Of a stretch of 64,000 bases of DNA, positions 8,373 through 17,229 are shown in pieces; positions within the stretch are counted from its first letter, which is position 1, and each line of letters starts with the position of its first letter. The DNA lies in NCBI GenBank assembly GCA_002425185.1, contig DILT01000014.1:1-64000 (forward strand), given 5' to 3'. The stretch comes from Flammeovirgaceae bacterium UBA5585 (lineage in GTDB: Bacteria; Bacteroidota; Bacteroidia; Cytophagales; Cyclobacteriaceae). A program made the translations under genes and the position numbers. The notes under the pieces are model-generated. The model ran no database searches. It was not told the origin of the DNA and saw nothing but the letters and a program-made list of their open reading frames with translations.

Positions 8373-9884
8373 TTAGTTCAGGGCAGCATTACCCGATTTG
8401 TTCGGAAGTATAATTTCGAACGTTGTGCCGCTGCCCAATTGTGAAGTTACCGAAATGGTGCCTCCCAGTTTTTCAACAGCCCCCCTTACAATATACAAGC
8501 CCAACCCTGAACCTTTACTGTCGGCTGATGCCCGGAAAAACATTTTGAAGACTTTATCCAGATACTCTTCACCAATGCCAATGCCGTTATCAGTAAACTT
8601 GATTTTTGCTTGCGTGTAACCGGATTCAATTTGAATATGAATGAAGGAGTCCTCTTTCCACGGATCGCGGTACCTTACGGCATTGGAAAGGATGTTATTG
8701 AAAACGATCATCAGCCGGCTATGATCAGAATAGAACGGTACAGTAGCACGGATTTCACGAATGCTCCTTACCTGATTAGCACCTTCCATAAATTTCAAAG
8801 AATCGATAGACTCCTGGAGGATAGCGTCAAAATCAATTTCCTTAGCCAAAACCTCCATTCTGGCGTTGCGTGAATAGTGTATGATGTCGGTAATGAAGTT
8901 GTCGAGTTTATAAACACTTTGCTCAATCAGTTTAAGATACTTTTCTGTGTTGTTCGGATCGTTATCTACCTTAATCATGTTAACGAGGCCATTTACCGAC
9001 ATTAATGGGGCGCGTAAATCGTGTGAGGCACTGTATACGAACCGATCCAGTTCACTGTTGATGCGTGAAAGTTCCTCATTTTGTGTAAGCAGCAAATTTT
9101 CAGCCTTTTTTTGCTGTGTAATGTCACGTGAATACACGGTTAAACCGGTCACGATTCCATCTTCAACAATAGGATAGGTTTTAATTTCAAAGGTCCTCGG
9201 CTCCTGATCAATTGAATATGTATCCATGTATTTCCCAAACCTACCCTTCAAACCACTTTCGTAACGCTCCTTCCAGGCAAGCTTCAATTGCTCCATATCT
9301 TCAGGAAGCAACTCAAGGATATTTTTTCCACGTTCAAGCCGGATACCAAAAGCTTTTTTGTATTGCTTGAAGAACTCTTTATTAAAATCAATTAATTCGA
9401 AACGGGTATTAATTAACCAGATACTGCTGTCTACTGTATTAATGATCGACCTGAGGTTGGCCTCATTGCGGATAATCCTTTCCTGGTAAGCCTTACGAAT
9501 GGTTATATCGCGACTAAAGACTGATACAAAGATTTGTCCTTTGTAGAAAACCGGCTTAAAATAGATTTCCCAGTAGTGCTTGCGGTGGTCAACGTCAAAA
9601 ATATCTTCAACCTTAAACGAATTGCCTTTCATAGCGCGTTCACAGCGCTTTCGCCATTCAGTGGCAAGCGTGGGATTAACTACCATCATGGCATTAATTA
9701 TGGAAGTGCCCGGTTTTAAATCAAGACTATAATGCTCAAGAAAAATCCAGTAAAAGCCCGGATTGAGGGATATCACTTCAAAATGCTGGTTTACAAATAG
9801 AATATTTGCGTCTGCATCTTCAATAATACTGGTAAAAACCTCATTCAATACGTTTGATTCCAACTGTTCTGTCATAGGCCACAC
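8373..9884 (-). CDS. Soluble PAS-PAS histidine kinase
   Basis: The 503-residue protein has no membrane segment. PAS domain 1 covers about 13-130, PAS domain 2 about 142-260, each ending in a PAC-like SRDIT motif. A HisKA domain follows with H288 in YSASHDLRAPL, then an ATPase domain with the N box NNILSNAVRY and G boxes DNGIGIG and GSGLGLYIV. It should autophosphorylate H288 in response to a cytosolic cue and pass phosphate to a response regulator, none of which is adjacent. The start could be the ATG three codons in (MTEQLES, 9875). Confidence 0.92.
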   Translation of the reverse strand: MWPMTEQLESNVLNEVFTSIIEDADANILFVNQHFEVISLNPGFYWIFLEHYSLDLKPGTSIINAMMVVNPTLATEWRKRCERAMKGNSFKVEDIFDVDHRKHYWEIYFKPVFYKGQIFVSVFSRDITIRKAYQERIIRNEANLRSIINTVDSSIWLINTRFELIDFNKEFFKQYKKAFGIRLERGKNILELLPEDMEQLKLAWKERYESGLKGRFGKYMDTYSIDQEPRTFEIKTYPIVEDGIVTGLTVYSRDITQQKKAENLLLTQNEELSRINSELDRFVYSASHDLRAPLMSVNGLVNMIKVDNDPNNTEKYLKLIEQSVYKLDNFITDIIHYSRNARMEVLAKEIDFDAILQESIDSLKFMEGANQVRSIREIRATVPFYSDHSRLMIVFNNILSNAVRYRDPWKEDSFIHIQIESGYTQAKIKFTDNGIGIGEEYLDKVFKMFFRASADSKGSGLGLYIVRGAVEKLGGTISVTSQLGSGTTFEIILPNKSGNAALN

Positions 9885-10023
9885 ATCATTCTTTGCTCAT
9901 ACTACGGCAAAGCCTTGTCGGTGTACGAAAACCCGCCCCAAAAAGTTTGGGAAAGGTCAATTGGGTGACAACTTTTGGGTTCATGCTGCCTTTCAAATAC
10001 ATTATATTTTTTTGAAACCCGGG

Positions 10024-10054
10024 TTTGCAATTAAAGCTTGTGGGGCTATCTTTG
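10024..10054 (+). promoter_or_regulatory. Bacteroidota promoter of tRNA-Glu (TTTG-N19-TATCTTTG)
   Basis: TTTG at 10024-10027, a 19-base spacer and TATCTTTG at 10047-10054 match the Bacteroidota sigma-A consensus exactly. The tRNA begins 18 bases downstream, allowing a short leader. Confidence 0.75.
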
Positions 10055-10072
10055 CGACACTTTTTTAAAGAC

Positions 10073-10144
10073 GGTCCGTTCGTCTAGGGGTTAGGACACC
10101 AGATTTTCATTCTGGTAACACGGGTTCGATTCCCGTACGGACTA
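10073..10144 (+). tRNA. tRNA-Glu (anticodon TTC)
   Basis: This is a 72-base cloverleaf. The 7-bp acceptor pairs GGTCCGT with ACGGACT (first pair G-T). The D arm contains TAGGGGTTAG, the anticodon stem CCAGA/TCTGG encloses loop TTTTCAT with anticodon TTC, and the T arm is ACGGG-TTCGATT-CCCGT. The discriminator base is A, and the CCA end is not encoded. A strong promoter lies upstream and a hairpin terminator 2 bases downstream. Confidence 0.96.
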
Positions 10145-10146
10145 CA

Positions 10147-10174
10147 AAAAGCCGCTGGCATCCTGGCGGCTTTT
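10147..10174. terminator. Hairpin terminator after tRNA-Glu, shared with the convergent dipeptidase gene
   Basis: AAAAGCCGC (10147-10155) pairs with GCGGCTTTT (10166-10174) around a 10-base loop. A-runs on the left and T-runs on the right make it usable in both directions; the minus-strand dipeptidase gene stops at 10181. Confidence 0.85.
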
Positions 10175-10180
10175 CTATTT

Positions 10181-11335
10181 CTACTCCACCGGTAAATTCT
10201 GCAGCATAAAATCGCGGATGTTCCCGCCCATAATCTTGTCAATCTCCTGAAAAGAAAACCCTTGTTTTTGTAAAGCTGTTACCATAGTGGGTAATCCCGC
10301 CACATCAAAATGGGTGCGTATGGCACCATCAAAATCAGACCCGAGGCACACTTTATCAACACCAATTTTATCGGCAACATACCGAATACTCCTGGCTGTG
10401 GCATCAGCATCGGTGCCACATACGGCTGTTTCCCATAAACCAATCCCTACCAGGCCATTTCGTTTTCCAATTTCCTGCAGGTGTTTGTCAGATAGATTTC
10501 GCTGGTTATCGCACTCACCCTTAACACCCGTGTGTGAAACAATAACCGGCCGACTCGTTACCCGAAGCACATCATCTATGGTTTCAACTGATGCATGAGC
10601 AAGATCAATAATGATCCCCAACTCTTCCATTTTGCGAGTAAGACTTATCCCATCTTTTGTTAACCCACCCTTTTTCATACCGTGTGCTGAACCGCCCCAT
10701 TCGTTGTCGAAAAAATGCGTGATACCTATATAACGCACACCGGCATCATAAAAAGCCTGGAGATTATTTACATCAGCTTCCAGGCAATGGGCACCTTCTA
10801 GCCCCAACATACCTGCTGTAAGTTGTTTATTGTTCTTTTTGTCAAGGACGTACCGCTCAAGTTCCCGTCTGTTTGTTATTACCCGGAAATCTCCATTTGA
10901 CCTGGTGGCAAAGTCGTGCAGTTGGGCACATTGCTGCAGGGCACGCGCCTTCAGACTAAACCATGTTTTGGGCGGACGCAGCTGACCAAAACTCAGAAGG
11001 GTAATCTGATCTGTTTTATCATCGTTCTGTTCAATGTTTATTCCCTTCGGTACTTTACTGACGATAGTAAAAACCTGAAGTGCCATACCTGCTTTTTGCA
11101 TACGGGGCAAATCAACATGTCCATACTTATGCAATCCGAAAAAATTGCGGTTCCATAGGAGCATATCGCAATGCAAATCCGCTATAAAGGAAAGAGAATC
11201 ATAACGCGAATTTTCCTCTATAGTGGAATAACTCACCGTATTCATGGATTTATCAAAATACGTTGCCACGAATCCAAAAAAGAGGATTGCACCGATAATA
11301 ACCAAAGCTGCTAAACCAATTAAAAACTTTTTCAT
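10181..11335 (-). CDS. Membrane dipeptidase, family M19
   Basis: At 384 residues with one N-terminal hydrophobic helix (5-25), it should be membrane-anchored or exported. Binuclear zinc signatures of renal dipeptidase-type enzymes are present: DLHCD (H55, D57), GLEGAH with bridging E180, DLAHAS (H247), VSHTG (H268) and GSDFDG (D334). Members cleave dipeptides, often with D-residues, or act on related substrates. It shares its strand with the next gene upstream (15-bp gap), so the two are probably co-transcribed. Confidence 0.93.
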   Translation of the reverse strand: MKKFLIGLAALVIIGAILFFGFVATYFDKSMNTVSYSTIEENSRYDSLSFIADLHCDMLLWNRNFFGLHKYGHVDLPRMQKAGMALQVFTIVSKVPKGINIEQNDDKTDQITLLSFGQLRPPKTWFSLKARALQQCAQLHDFATRSNGDFRVITNRRELERYVLDKKNNKQLTAGMLGLEGAHCLEADVNNLQAFYDAGVRYIGITHFFDNEWGGSAHGMKKGGLTKDGISLTRKMEELGIIIDLAHASVETIDDVLRVTSRPVIVSHTGVKGECDNQRNLSDKHLQEIGKRNGLVGIGLWETAVCGTDADATARSIRYVADKIGVDKVCLGSDFDGAIRTHFDVAGLPTMVTALQKQGFSFQEIDKIMGGNIRDFMLQNLPVE

Positions 11336-11350
11336 TTTGCTTATTCTATA

Positions 11351-12091
11351 TCAACTGATTCTGAAATCATTTAACCGGATATCATCAACACCGTGCTGAT
11401 CGAATGGATTCTCCAGTTGTTCCTGAACATTGTAAAGTGATATCAGAATAAAGGTAGAAAACATAGACAGCGTGTACAGGATCCAGGAGCTATTGTTCGA
11501 AATGCCTTCATGCAACCGATTATATAATGCAGGGGTATAGATAACTGGGTAGATATAAATGAAAATCAAACAATAGGCACGTATGGATATGGGGGTTCGG
11601 TGGTGTTTAATAGCCACCACGTTCTCAAGACCTTGGTAAACATCCTTCATGGAGCGGTAAATCTTTAAGGCTGTTGCGTTGCCAATATGATCTGTATTCG
11701 CACGAATAAACTGGGCAACCCTGGCGGCCTCCTCCTCCACTTTTTCGCGGGAACATTTATCACCAAGAAAGCTGATCAGGTAATCTGCTATGTTGATAAC
11801 TGTAAGCCTGATTCCCTCCTTCTTCTCAGGGTCAATCTTTCTATTCTCCTGAAAACAGGCATCCACGGTAATCAGGCCCGCCTTGAAACGCGAAAGATGC
11901 TCGAGCGCTTTTTCCCTCCTTCTGAAAGCACTACGTATGGTGAACACCAACGGAAAAATAATAGCAATGCTGATCATGGCCAGGTCAAAATTGTATTGAA
12001 AGTTATAGGCCAGGGTAACATAACTAACCGCAGCTGCCAGGCCAACGGCTAATCCGGTACGGGTGTTTATGATCGTGAGGTACTTATTCAC
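11351..12091 (-). CDS. Diverged bestrophin-like membrane protein
   Basis: The 246-residue protein has two hydrophobic stretches near the N-terminus (about 15-55) and two near 168-218. The C-terminal NVQEQLENPFDQHGVDDIRL resembles the conserved end of bestrophin/UPF0187 channels (compare EEIEDPFGRDVNDLP in the clear bestrophin at 22708-23586). The N-terminal bestrophin motifs (FRxNxAYDRWWEGR) are only weakly echoed by FTIRSAFRRREKAL. I infer a remote bestrophin relative, perhaps an anion channel; this is uncertain. It is probably co-transcribed with the M19 dipeptidase. Confidence 0.6.
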   Translation of the reverse strand: MNKYLTIINTRTGLAVGLAAAVSYVTLAYNFQYNFDLAMISIAIIFPLVFTIRSAFRRREKALEHLSRFKAGLITVDACFQENRKIDPEKKEGIRLTVINIADYLISFLGDKCSREKVEEEAARVAQFIRANTDHIGNATALKIYRSMKDVYQGLENVVAIKHHRTPISIRAYCLIFIYIYPVIYTPALYNRLHEGISNNSSWILYTLSMFSTFILISLYNVQEQLENPFDQHGVDDIRLNDFRIS

Positions 12092-12193
12092 ACGTTTGAA
12101 ATTAAAGTTAATGATGCTAAATATAACCGATAATCCCGGTAAGCATAGTATTTATAGGTTCAGTTGGCCAATGGGAATTTATCTTCTCAAACC

Positions 12194-12223
12194 TTGGTTT
12201 TAAAGCGTCAACCTGTAATTTTG
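12194..12223 (+). promoter_or_regulatory. Bacteroidota promoter of gapA (TTG-N19-TAATTTTG)
   Basis: TTG at 12194-12196, a 19-base spacer and TAATTTTG at 12216-12223 fit the consensus exactly. The gapA ATG is 37 bases downstream. Confidence 0.75.
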
Positions 12224-12260
12224 TCGCCTTCTAAAACGCATATTTTAACCTTTCAATACC

Positions 12261-13262
12261 ATGACTAAAATTGGAATAAACGGATTCGGACGTATCGGTC
12301 GTATGGCGCTTCGTGCAGCTATTAACCGCCCCGAACTTGAAATTGTAGGCATTAATGATTTACTGGAGCCAGCCTATATGGCCTATATGCTTCAGTATGA
12401 TTCAACTCATGGCCGCTTTGAGGGTACCGTTGAAGTACAGGATGGAAACCTGATCGTGAACGGAAAGAAAATCCGTGTTACCGCAGAGAAAGATCCGGCA
12501 AACCTGAAGTGGAATGAGGTTGGTGCTGAAATCGTGATTGAATCCACCGGCTTATTCCTTACCCAGGAAGCTGCTCAAAAGCATATTGCAGCCGGTGCCA
12601 AAAAGGTAGTTATGTCCGCTCCGGCAAAAGACGATACCCCAACGTTTGTAATGGGCGTAAATCATAAGAGCTTAAAAGCAGAACACACTATTGTTTCAAA
12701 TGCTTCGTGCACCACAAACTGTATTGCTCCCGTAGCTAAAGTGTTGAACGATACTTTTGGAATTGTTGAAGGGTTAATGACAACGGTGCATGCAGTAACC
12801 GCTACACAAAAAACCGTTGATGGTCCTTCGGCTAAAGACTGGAGAGGTGGCCGCGGTGCATACCAGAACATTATCCCCTCTTCTACCGGTGCCGCTAAAG
12901 CCGTAGCGTTGGTTATCCCCCAACTGAAAGGAAAATTAACCGGTATGTCTTTCCGGGTACCGGTGGCCAATGTATCGGTAGTTGATTTTACGGTTAGGTT
13001 AGAGAAGCCAGCTTCATACGAACAGATTAAAACTGCCATGAAAAATGCAGCCAATGGTGAAATGAAAGGAATACTTGGCTATACAGAAGATGATGTGGTA
13101 TCACAGGATTTTAATGGCGATCCGCGCACCTCAATTTTTGATGCCAAAGCCGGTATTTCTCTGAATGACCATTTTGCCAAAGTAGTAGCCTGGTACGATA
13201 ACGAGTGGGGTTATTCCAATAAACTCATTGATTTGGTTCAGGAAGTAGCAAAACTTAAGTAA
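12261..13262 (+). CDS. gapA: Glyceraldehyde-3-phosphate dehydrogenase, type I
   Basis: This 333-residue glycolytic enzyme oxidises glyceraldehyde-3-phosphate with NAD and phosphate. It shows the NAD-binding INGFGRIGR at 6-14, catalytic C150 in SNASCTTNC, H177 in TVHAVT, the SSTGAAKA sugar-phosphate loop and WYDNEWGYS near the C-terminus. It stands alone, with its own consensus promoter and a strong terminator, as expected for a highly expressed housekeeping gene. Confidence 0.98.
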   Translation: MTKIGINGFGRIGRMALRAAINRPELEIVGINDLLEPAYMAYMLQYDSTHGRFEGTVEVQDGNLIVNGKKIRVTAEKDPANLKWNEVGAEIVIESTGLFLTQEAAQKHIAAGAKKVVMSAPAKDDTPTFVMGVNHKSLKAEHTIVSNASCTTNCIAPVAKVLNDTFGIVEGLMTTVHAVTATQKTVDGPSAKDWRGGRGAYQNIIPSSTGAAKAVALVIPQLKGKLTGMSFRVPVANVSVVDFTVRLEKPASYEQIKTAMKNAANGEMKGILGYTEDDVVSQDFNGDPRTSIFDAKAGISLNDHFAKVVAWYDNEWGYSNKLIDLVQEVAKLK

Positions 13263-13283
13263 ACCACAACGAAATGCATAAGG

Positions 13284-13314
13284 AAAGGGCTCCCGAAAAG
13301 GAGCCCTTTTTAAT
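13284..13314 (+). terminator. Rho-independent terminator of gapA
   Basis: AAAGGGCTCC (13284-13293) pairs perfectly with GGAGCCCTTT (13300-13309) around loop CGAAAA, followed by a T-rich tail. Confidence 0.92.
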
Positions 13315-13388
13315 TTTAGTGATTCACTATTCAGGGACTATTTAGCGGCCTTTTACGTTTTACCTGAAATTGGTATTAACTTCATACT

Positions 13389-14576
13389 ATGGCCGATTTT
13401 TATCACCTGCTTGGCATTGACCGGTCTGCAAACTCAACCCAAATCAGGGCTGCCTATAAAAAACTGGCCTTCGATTACCATCCCGATCTTCATCCGGGAG
13501 ATGCCCATGCTGAAGAAATGTTTAAGGCCATTAACGAAGCCTACCATACCCTTTCTGATCCGCTGAAGAAATCCCGGTATGACGCCCGCCTTGATGCGTA
13601 TCAAACCTACACCGACCATACAGAAAGTTATTGGCGCGATGTTCAGCGTCAACGCTACCAACGTTGGAAAGCCAGCCAGGAAACCCGGTACAAGTTTGAC
13701 AAGGAGTATTTCAGAATTCAGGGGCTTGCCTTTCTTACATTTCTTATCATAGCCGGATTTTGTTTTGGCCTTGTCCATACCATTTCGTATTTCCATGAAA
13801 AGCACCAGGCAGAAATAGACGAGAAGAACAAAGCGCTCGTCACCGAAGTATTTTCGCTCTTTCAAAACGGACAGGTTGATCAGGCCTTTTCCATGATCAA
13901 CAGTCTGCGCGAACAACACCCGGTAGAGTTCAGGTTTTATGCAGCGCATGATAGTCTACTCAATTTTGTTCGCGGTAAAGCTGAGCACGAATTTAAAGCC
14001 GAGCATTTTTCTGAATCGTTACAGTTCCTGGAAATTCTTAAAAAGCAGGAAGTACCCGTACGGATGGAAACCCTGCGGAAGCTTGCTATATGTGAATATC
14101 ACACCGGTGATTACGCACAGGCTGTTCAATCCCTCAAGCACATCTACAATCAACAACCGTGGAATCTCGAAGCACTTTACCAGATTGGTGCGATCAATTT
14201 AGTTAACCTTCAAAACAATGAGGAGGCCCTAACTTATTTTACGTTGGGCAAGGAGTTATTTAAAAAAAACCAAACCAGTATATATGGTAAAGCCTTTGAA
14301 ATTGTTATGAATCCGCGCGATGCTCCTGATATCTATTACCATATTTTTGAAGGGCGTGCCCGTGCCAACATCAATCTGAAAAACTTTCATGAAGCCGAAA
14401 CCGATTGTAACTGGGCTATCTTTCTGCGATCGGAGAATGCCCTCTGCTATAAATTACGGGTTATTGCCAAGGTAAATCAGAACATCACACGTGGGGTTTG
14501 TAGCGATCTGGCCATGGCCATTAAACTAGGCGCTGAAGACACTGCAGCCCTGAAGCAAAAGTACTGTCCGAAATAA
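13389..14576 (+). CDS. Membrane-anchored DnaJ-domain/TPR protein
   Basis: An N-terminal J domain (about 3-68) carries the HPD motif at 31-33, needed to stimulate Hsp70 ATPase. A single membrane segment follows at about 111-134, then a 260-residue helical part with TPR-like repeats (for example about 185-330). The J domain should be cytosolic; under the positive-inside rule (RQRYQRWK before the helix) the TPR part would be periplasmic. Four cysteines lie in the C-terminal part. The gene starts with ATGGCC and is followed 16 bp later by a TerB-like gene. The partner and client are unknown. Confidence 0.85.
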   Translation: MADFYHLLGIDRSANSTQIRAAYKKLAFDYHPDLHPGDAHAEEMFKAINEAYHTLSDPLKKSRYDARLDAYQTYTDHTESYWRDVQRQRYQRWKASQETRYKFDKEYFRIQGLAFLTFLIIAGFCFGLVHTISYFHEKHQAEIDEKNKALVTEVFSLFQNGQVDQAFSMINSLREQHPVEFRFYAAHDSLLNFVRGKAEHEFKAEHFSESLQFLEILKKQEVPVRMETLRKLAICEYHTGDYAQAVQSLKHIYNQQPWNLEALYQIGAINLVNLQNNEEALTYFTLGKELFKKNQTSIYGKAFEIVMNPRDAPDIYYHIFEGRARANINLKNFHEAETDCNWAIFLRSENALCYKLRVIAKVNQNITRGVCSDLAMAIKLGAEDTAALKQKYCPK

Positions 14577-14592
14577 CTACCTTTGCTAGCCT

Positions 14593-15039
14593 ATGGAAAA
14601 CTCCTCTCATCGCAACTTCTCCACCGAGCAGTTAACTTCTATCAAGAAAAGTTATTTCAATATACTCGGCCTATTCCTGCAACATGAAAAAATTGACAGC
14701 AGATTTCTGCGCTGCCTGTTAAAGTGGGGCATACAACTCAACCTTCATACCGATGATCTTGTGCGAAGCAACCTTGACCTCAACCAGCTTTCGTTTAATG
14801 AGCCTCGCGAAAAAATCGAATCCCTCTATCACCTGGTATACCTGATAAACCTGGATAACATTGTAGAAGATGTGGAGTTGGAAGTAGCCAGTATCTATGC
14901 CGAAAAATTAGGCTTTGCACCCGAGGTGGTGGGCGAGTTGTTTAAATCCATTGCAACTGAAGTGTATGACCACGATTATCCCGAAAACCTTCAAAAAGAA
15001 ATCGAAGACTTTATGAAGATCTATAAGGCCAATCAATAG
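14593..15039 (+). CDS. TerB-like helical protein
   Basis: The 148-residue all-helical protein has no signal peptide. The central segment (about 78-120: IESLYHLVYLINLDNIVEDVELEV, then IYAEKLGF) resembles the TerB/TerB-like fold, where an acidic D-x3-D/E-E pattern between helices can bind metal. The family is linked to tellurite-type stress modules and to proteins that act with J-domain proteins (DjlA carries a TerB-like domain). The DnaJ gene 16 bp upstream makes that connection interesting. Assignment is by pattern only. Confidence 0.6.
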   Translation: MENSSHRNFSTEQLTSIKKSYFNILGLFLQHEKIDSRFLRCLLKWGIQLNLHTDDLVRSNLDLNQLSFNEPREKIESLYHLVYLINLDNIVEDVELEVASIYAEKLGFAPEVVGELFKSIATEVYDHDYPENLQKEIEDFMKIYKANQ

Positions 15040-15304
15040 TATCATGTAAGTAAGCCTGCCCTTTTGTCGATTAGCTGGAATTCTTCCCTTCGTTTTGTTC
15101 ACACACTGTACTTGTGTAAACCCATTTCGTCACATTAACCCATGCTTTTTGCCGCTGTCCGGAATTAACCCAGCCTAAGGCATCCATTTGGCAATCCCTT
15201 CTGTAATAAAACGAATGTAGGATTTTGCTCCTCATTCGCAGGTTCCCACTGGTTTAAACCTGCAACTTTGCCAATAAGTTATTTGAAGACAAACTGAACA
15301 GGGC
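15040..15304. other. 265-bp intergenic stretch, nothing recognised
   Basis: I see no convincing gene, promoter or hairpin. ATTAACCCA occurs twice (about 15135 and 15165). Confidence 0.4.
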
Positions 15305-15625
15305 ATGATGAAAGAGGTAGACTTTAAGGAAATTGCAAATGGTCAGATTGCATCCCGCCTGAAACAGGTAGTGATTCTCATCCTGATAATCGTGATAGGG
15401 ATTCTTATTTCCAGTTCATTACAGGCACAAACCCCGAAGCATAAGGTGTATAAGGCTAAGGCTATGTGTAACATATTGCACAAAAAACGCACGAAATCAG
15501 ACTCAAAAAGAGTGTTTGTTTCAGTCAAAAAGACCAAATACAAGCCTATGGCCGAGATGGAAGCTCCGGCAGCTGCGCGTGCAGGAAATCAAAATGAACG
15601 GCAAAATAAGGCGTCCAACCGCTGA
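15305..15625 (+). CDS. Small exported basic protein, unknown
   Basis: The 106-residue frame begins MMKEVDFKEI and has a strongly hydrophobic stretch (about 22-38, VVILILIIVIGILIS) followed by a likely cleavage site (SSLQAQ). The mature part is very basic (KHKVYKAKAM, HKKRTKSDSKR, VKKTKYKP) and ends in a Gln/Asn/Lys-rich tail. No family is recognised. It may be real because of the signal-like segment, but codon support is limited and there is no operon context. Confidence 0.45.
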   Translation: MMKEVDFKEIANGQIASRLKQVVILILIIVIGILISSSLQAQTPKHKVYKAKAMCNILHKKRTKSDSKRVFVSVKKTKYKPMAEMEAPAAARAGNQNERQNKASNR

Positions 15626-15782
15626 AATTCGACTTTAAGCTGAACTTTAATCCAATAGCACCAACGTGTTAACTGTCGAAATGATGAGACAAGAATACCC
15701 GTGTATGATTTCAGGATAACCTGACAAGTGAACGCCCTGGTATTTGGCCATTTTTATAGCATGGAACAAACTTCCAAAGGTT

Positions 15783-15902
15783 ATGACAACAACAAATACA
15801 ATTGGAATAGAAAGCAGGATTCTTCATCGCATGAAAAGAGTGATGTTCCTGATCGTTGCGATTACCGTAAGTATAATCTATACCCTCATTATAAATCCTT
15901 AA
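15783..15902 (+). CDS. Possible 39-residue single-span membrane peptide
   Basis: The ATG at 15783 (or an in-frame ATG at 15831 giving 23 residues, MKRVMFLIVAITV...) encodes a peptide whose C-terminal part is a hydrophobic helix ending YTLIINP. A strong terminator begins 27 bases after the stop codon, so a short transcript probably ends here. Without homologues this is only a candidate; the transcript could also be a small RNA. Confidence 0.35.
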   Translation: MTTTNTIGIESRILHRMKRVMFLIVAITVSIIYTLIINP

Positions 15903-15928
15903 CCGGATTAATCAACCCCACACGTTAC

Positions 15929-15962
15929 AAAAAGTCCTGGTGCCATGCATCAGGACTTTTTT
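15929..15962 (+). terminator. Strong rho-independent terminator upstream of the aminotransferase gene
   Basis: AAAAAGTCCTG (15929-15939) pairs with CAGGACTTTTT (15951-15961) followed by T. It ends whatever is transcribed from 15.3-15.9 kb and lies 30 bases before the next start codon. Confidence 0.88.
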
Positions 15963-15991
15963 GTTGGTAGCCCTATTTATAGTTTTAGGGC

Positions 15992-17179
15992 ATGAATTTC
16001 AGCAATGAGGTTTTCCTCAGTAATCTGGCGCAGACTACGCAGCAACCTTATGGCATCTCCATTGAAAGGGCTGAAGGTATTTACCTGTATGCTCCGGATG
16101 GGAAACGTTACACGGATATGATATCCGGTATTGCGGTCAGCAGTATTGGGCACCGGCATCCACGGGTAATACAAGCCATCAAAAATCAATTAGACAAACA
16201 TCTGCACGTAATGGTGTACGGTGAGTTTATTCAATCTTCACCTAACCTGTTGGCTGCCAAGTTAACCAGCCTGTTACCTGCATCATTAAACTGCTGTTAT
16301 TTTGTAAACTCGGGCACAGAAGCCAATGAAGGTGCCCTGAAGCTGGCTAAACGATTTACCGGACGAACCGAAATTATTTCCTGTAAAAAATCCTATCATG
16401 GCAGCACCCACGGATCGTTGAGTGTTTCCGGAAACGAGATGAAGAAATCCGCATTTCGTCCGTTACTACCCGATGTTCGCTTTATTGACTTTAATAACCC
16501 TGACGATTTGCATTACATTACGGAACGCACGGCTTGTGTAATTATGGAAACCATACAGGGCGATGCCGGTGTGCGTATTCCTGACACCTCCTACTTACAA
16601 GCTGTTCGTAAACGCTGCGATGAAACGGGGGCTTTGTTAATTCTGGATGAAATCCAATGTGGTATGGGGCGTACCGGCACACTCTTCGCCTTTGAACAAT
16701 TCGGAATTGTACCGGACATACTCACCTTGGCCAAAGCATTTGGTGGTGGTTTACCCATCGGGACATTCATTGCTGATAAAAGGATTATGCAATGCCTCAC
16801 CCACGATCCTCCCCTCGGCCACATTACTACCTTTGGTGGAAATCCGGTTTGTTGCGCTTCAGCACTGGCAACCCTTGAGGTGATAGAAGAAGAAAAACTC
16901 CTGGCTACTGTGGAGAAAAAAGGCAGGTTAATGGAGCAGTTACTTCACCATCCGTCCGTTAAAGCGATCAGAAGAAAAGGCTTACTCTTTGCAATTGATT
17001 TTGAAACAGCCGAACAAGTAAATCGGATTGTTGAATTCGCCAAAGAAGAAGGTATTATCTGCTATTGGTTTTTATCGCATCCCAACAGCTTCAGAATTGC
17101 TCCACCGCTAACCATTACAGAAGATCAGGTCAGGGAAGCCTGTAAGGCAATTGTCCGGGCGATTGATAAATCCTTGTAA
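15992..17179 (+). CDS. Class-III PLP aminotransferase (acetylornithine/ornithine aminotransferase-like)
   Basis: This 395-residue fold-type I enzyme has NSGTEANEGALKLAK (106-120, cofactor phosphate binding), SYHGSTHG, LDEIQCGMGRTG (D219 contacts the pyridine ring) and LTLAKAFGGGLPIG with the Schiff-base lysine K248. It resembles ArgD and other omega-amino-group transaminases, but no arginine genes lie nearby, so the substrate is not fixed. It appears monocistronic and convergent with hslV (50-bp gap). Confidence 0.88.
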   Translation: MNFSNEVFLSNLAQTTQQPYGISIERAEGIYLYAPDGKRYTDMISGIAVSSIGHRHPRVIQAIKNQLDKHLHVMVYGEFIQSSPNLLAAKLTSLLPASLNCCYFVNSGTEANEGALKLAKRFTGRTEIISCKKSYHGSTHGSLSVSGNEMKKSAFRPLLPDVRFIDFNNPDDLHYITERTACVIMETIQGDAGVRIPDTSYLQAVRKRCDETGALLILDEIQCGMGRTGTLFAFEQFGIVPDILTLAKAFGGGLPIGTFIADKRIMQCLTHDPPLGHITTFGGNPVCCASALATLEVIEEEKLLATVEKKGRLMEQLLHHPSVKAIRRKGLLFAIDFETAEQVNRIVEFAKEEGIICYWFLSHPNSFRIAPPLTITEDQVREACKAIVRAIDKSL

Positions 17180-17229
17180 ACGTCTACATTATTTCAACGA
17201 AAGCACTAAAGCACACTAAAAAAATAGAT

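Noticed and set aside
15728..15970. 80-codon open frame on the plus strand
   Set aside because: It reads straight through the strong terminator at 15929-15962, has odd composition, and overlaps the more plausible small hydrophobic frame.
15992..17179. Firm assignment as argD
   Set aside because: Class-III motifs fit many aminotransferases, and no arginine biosynthesis genes are nearby.
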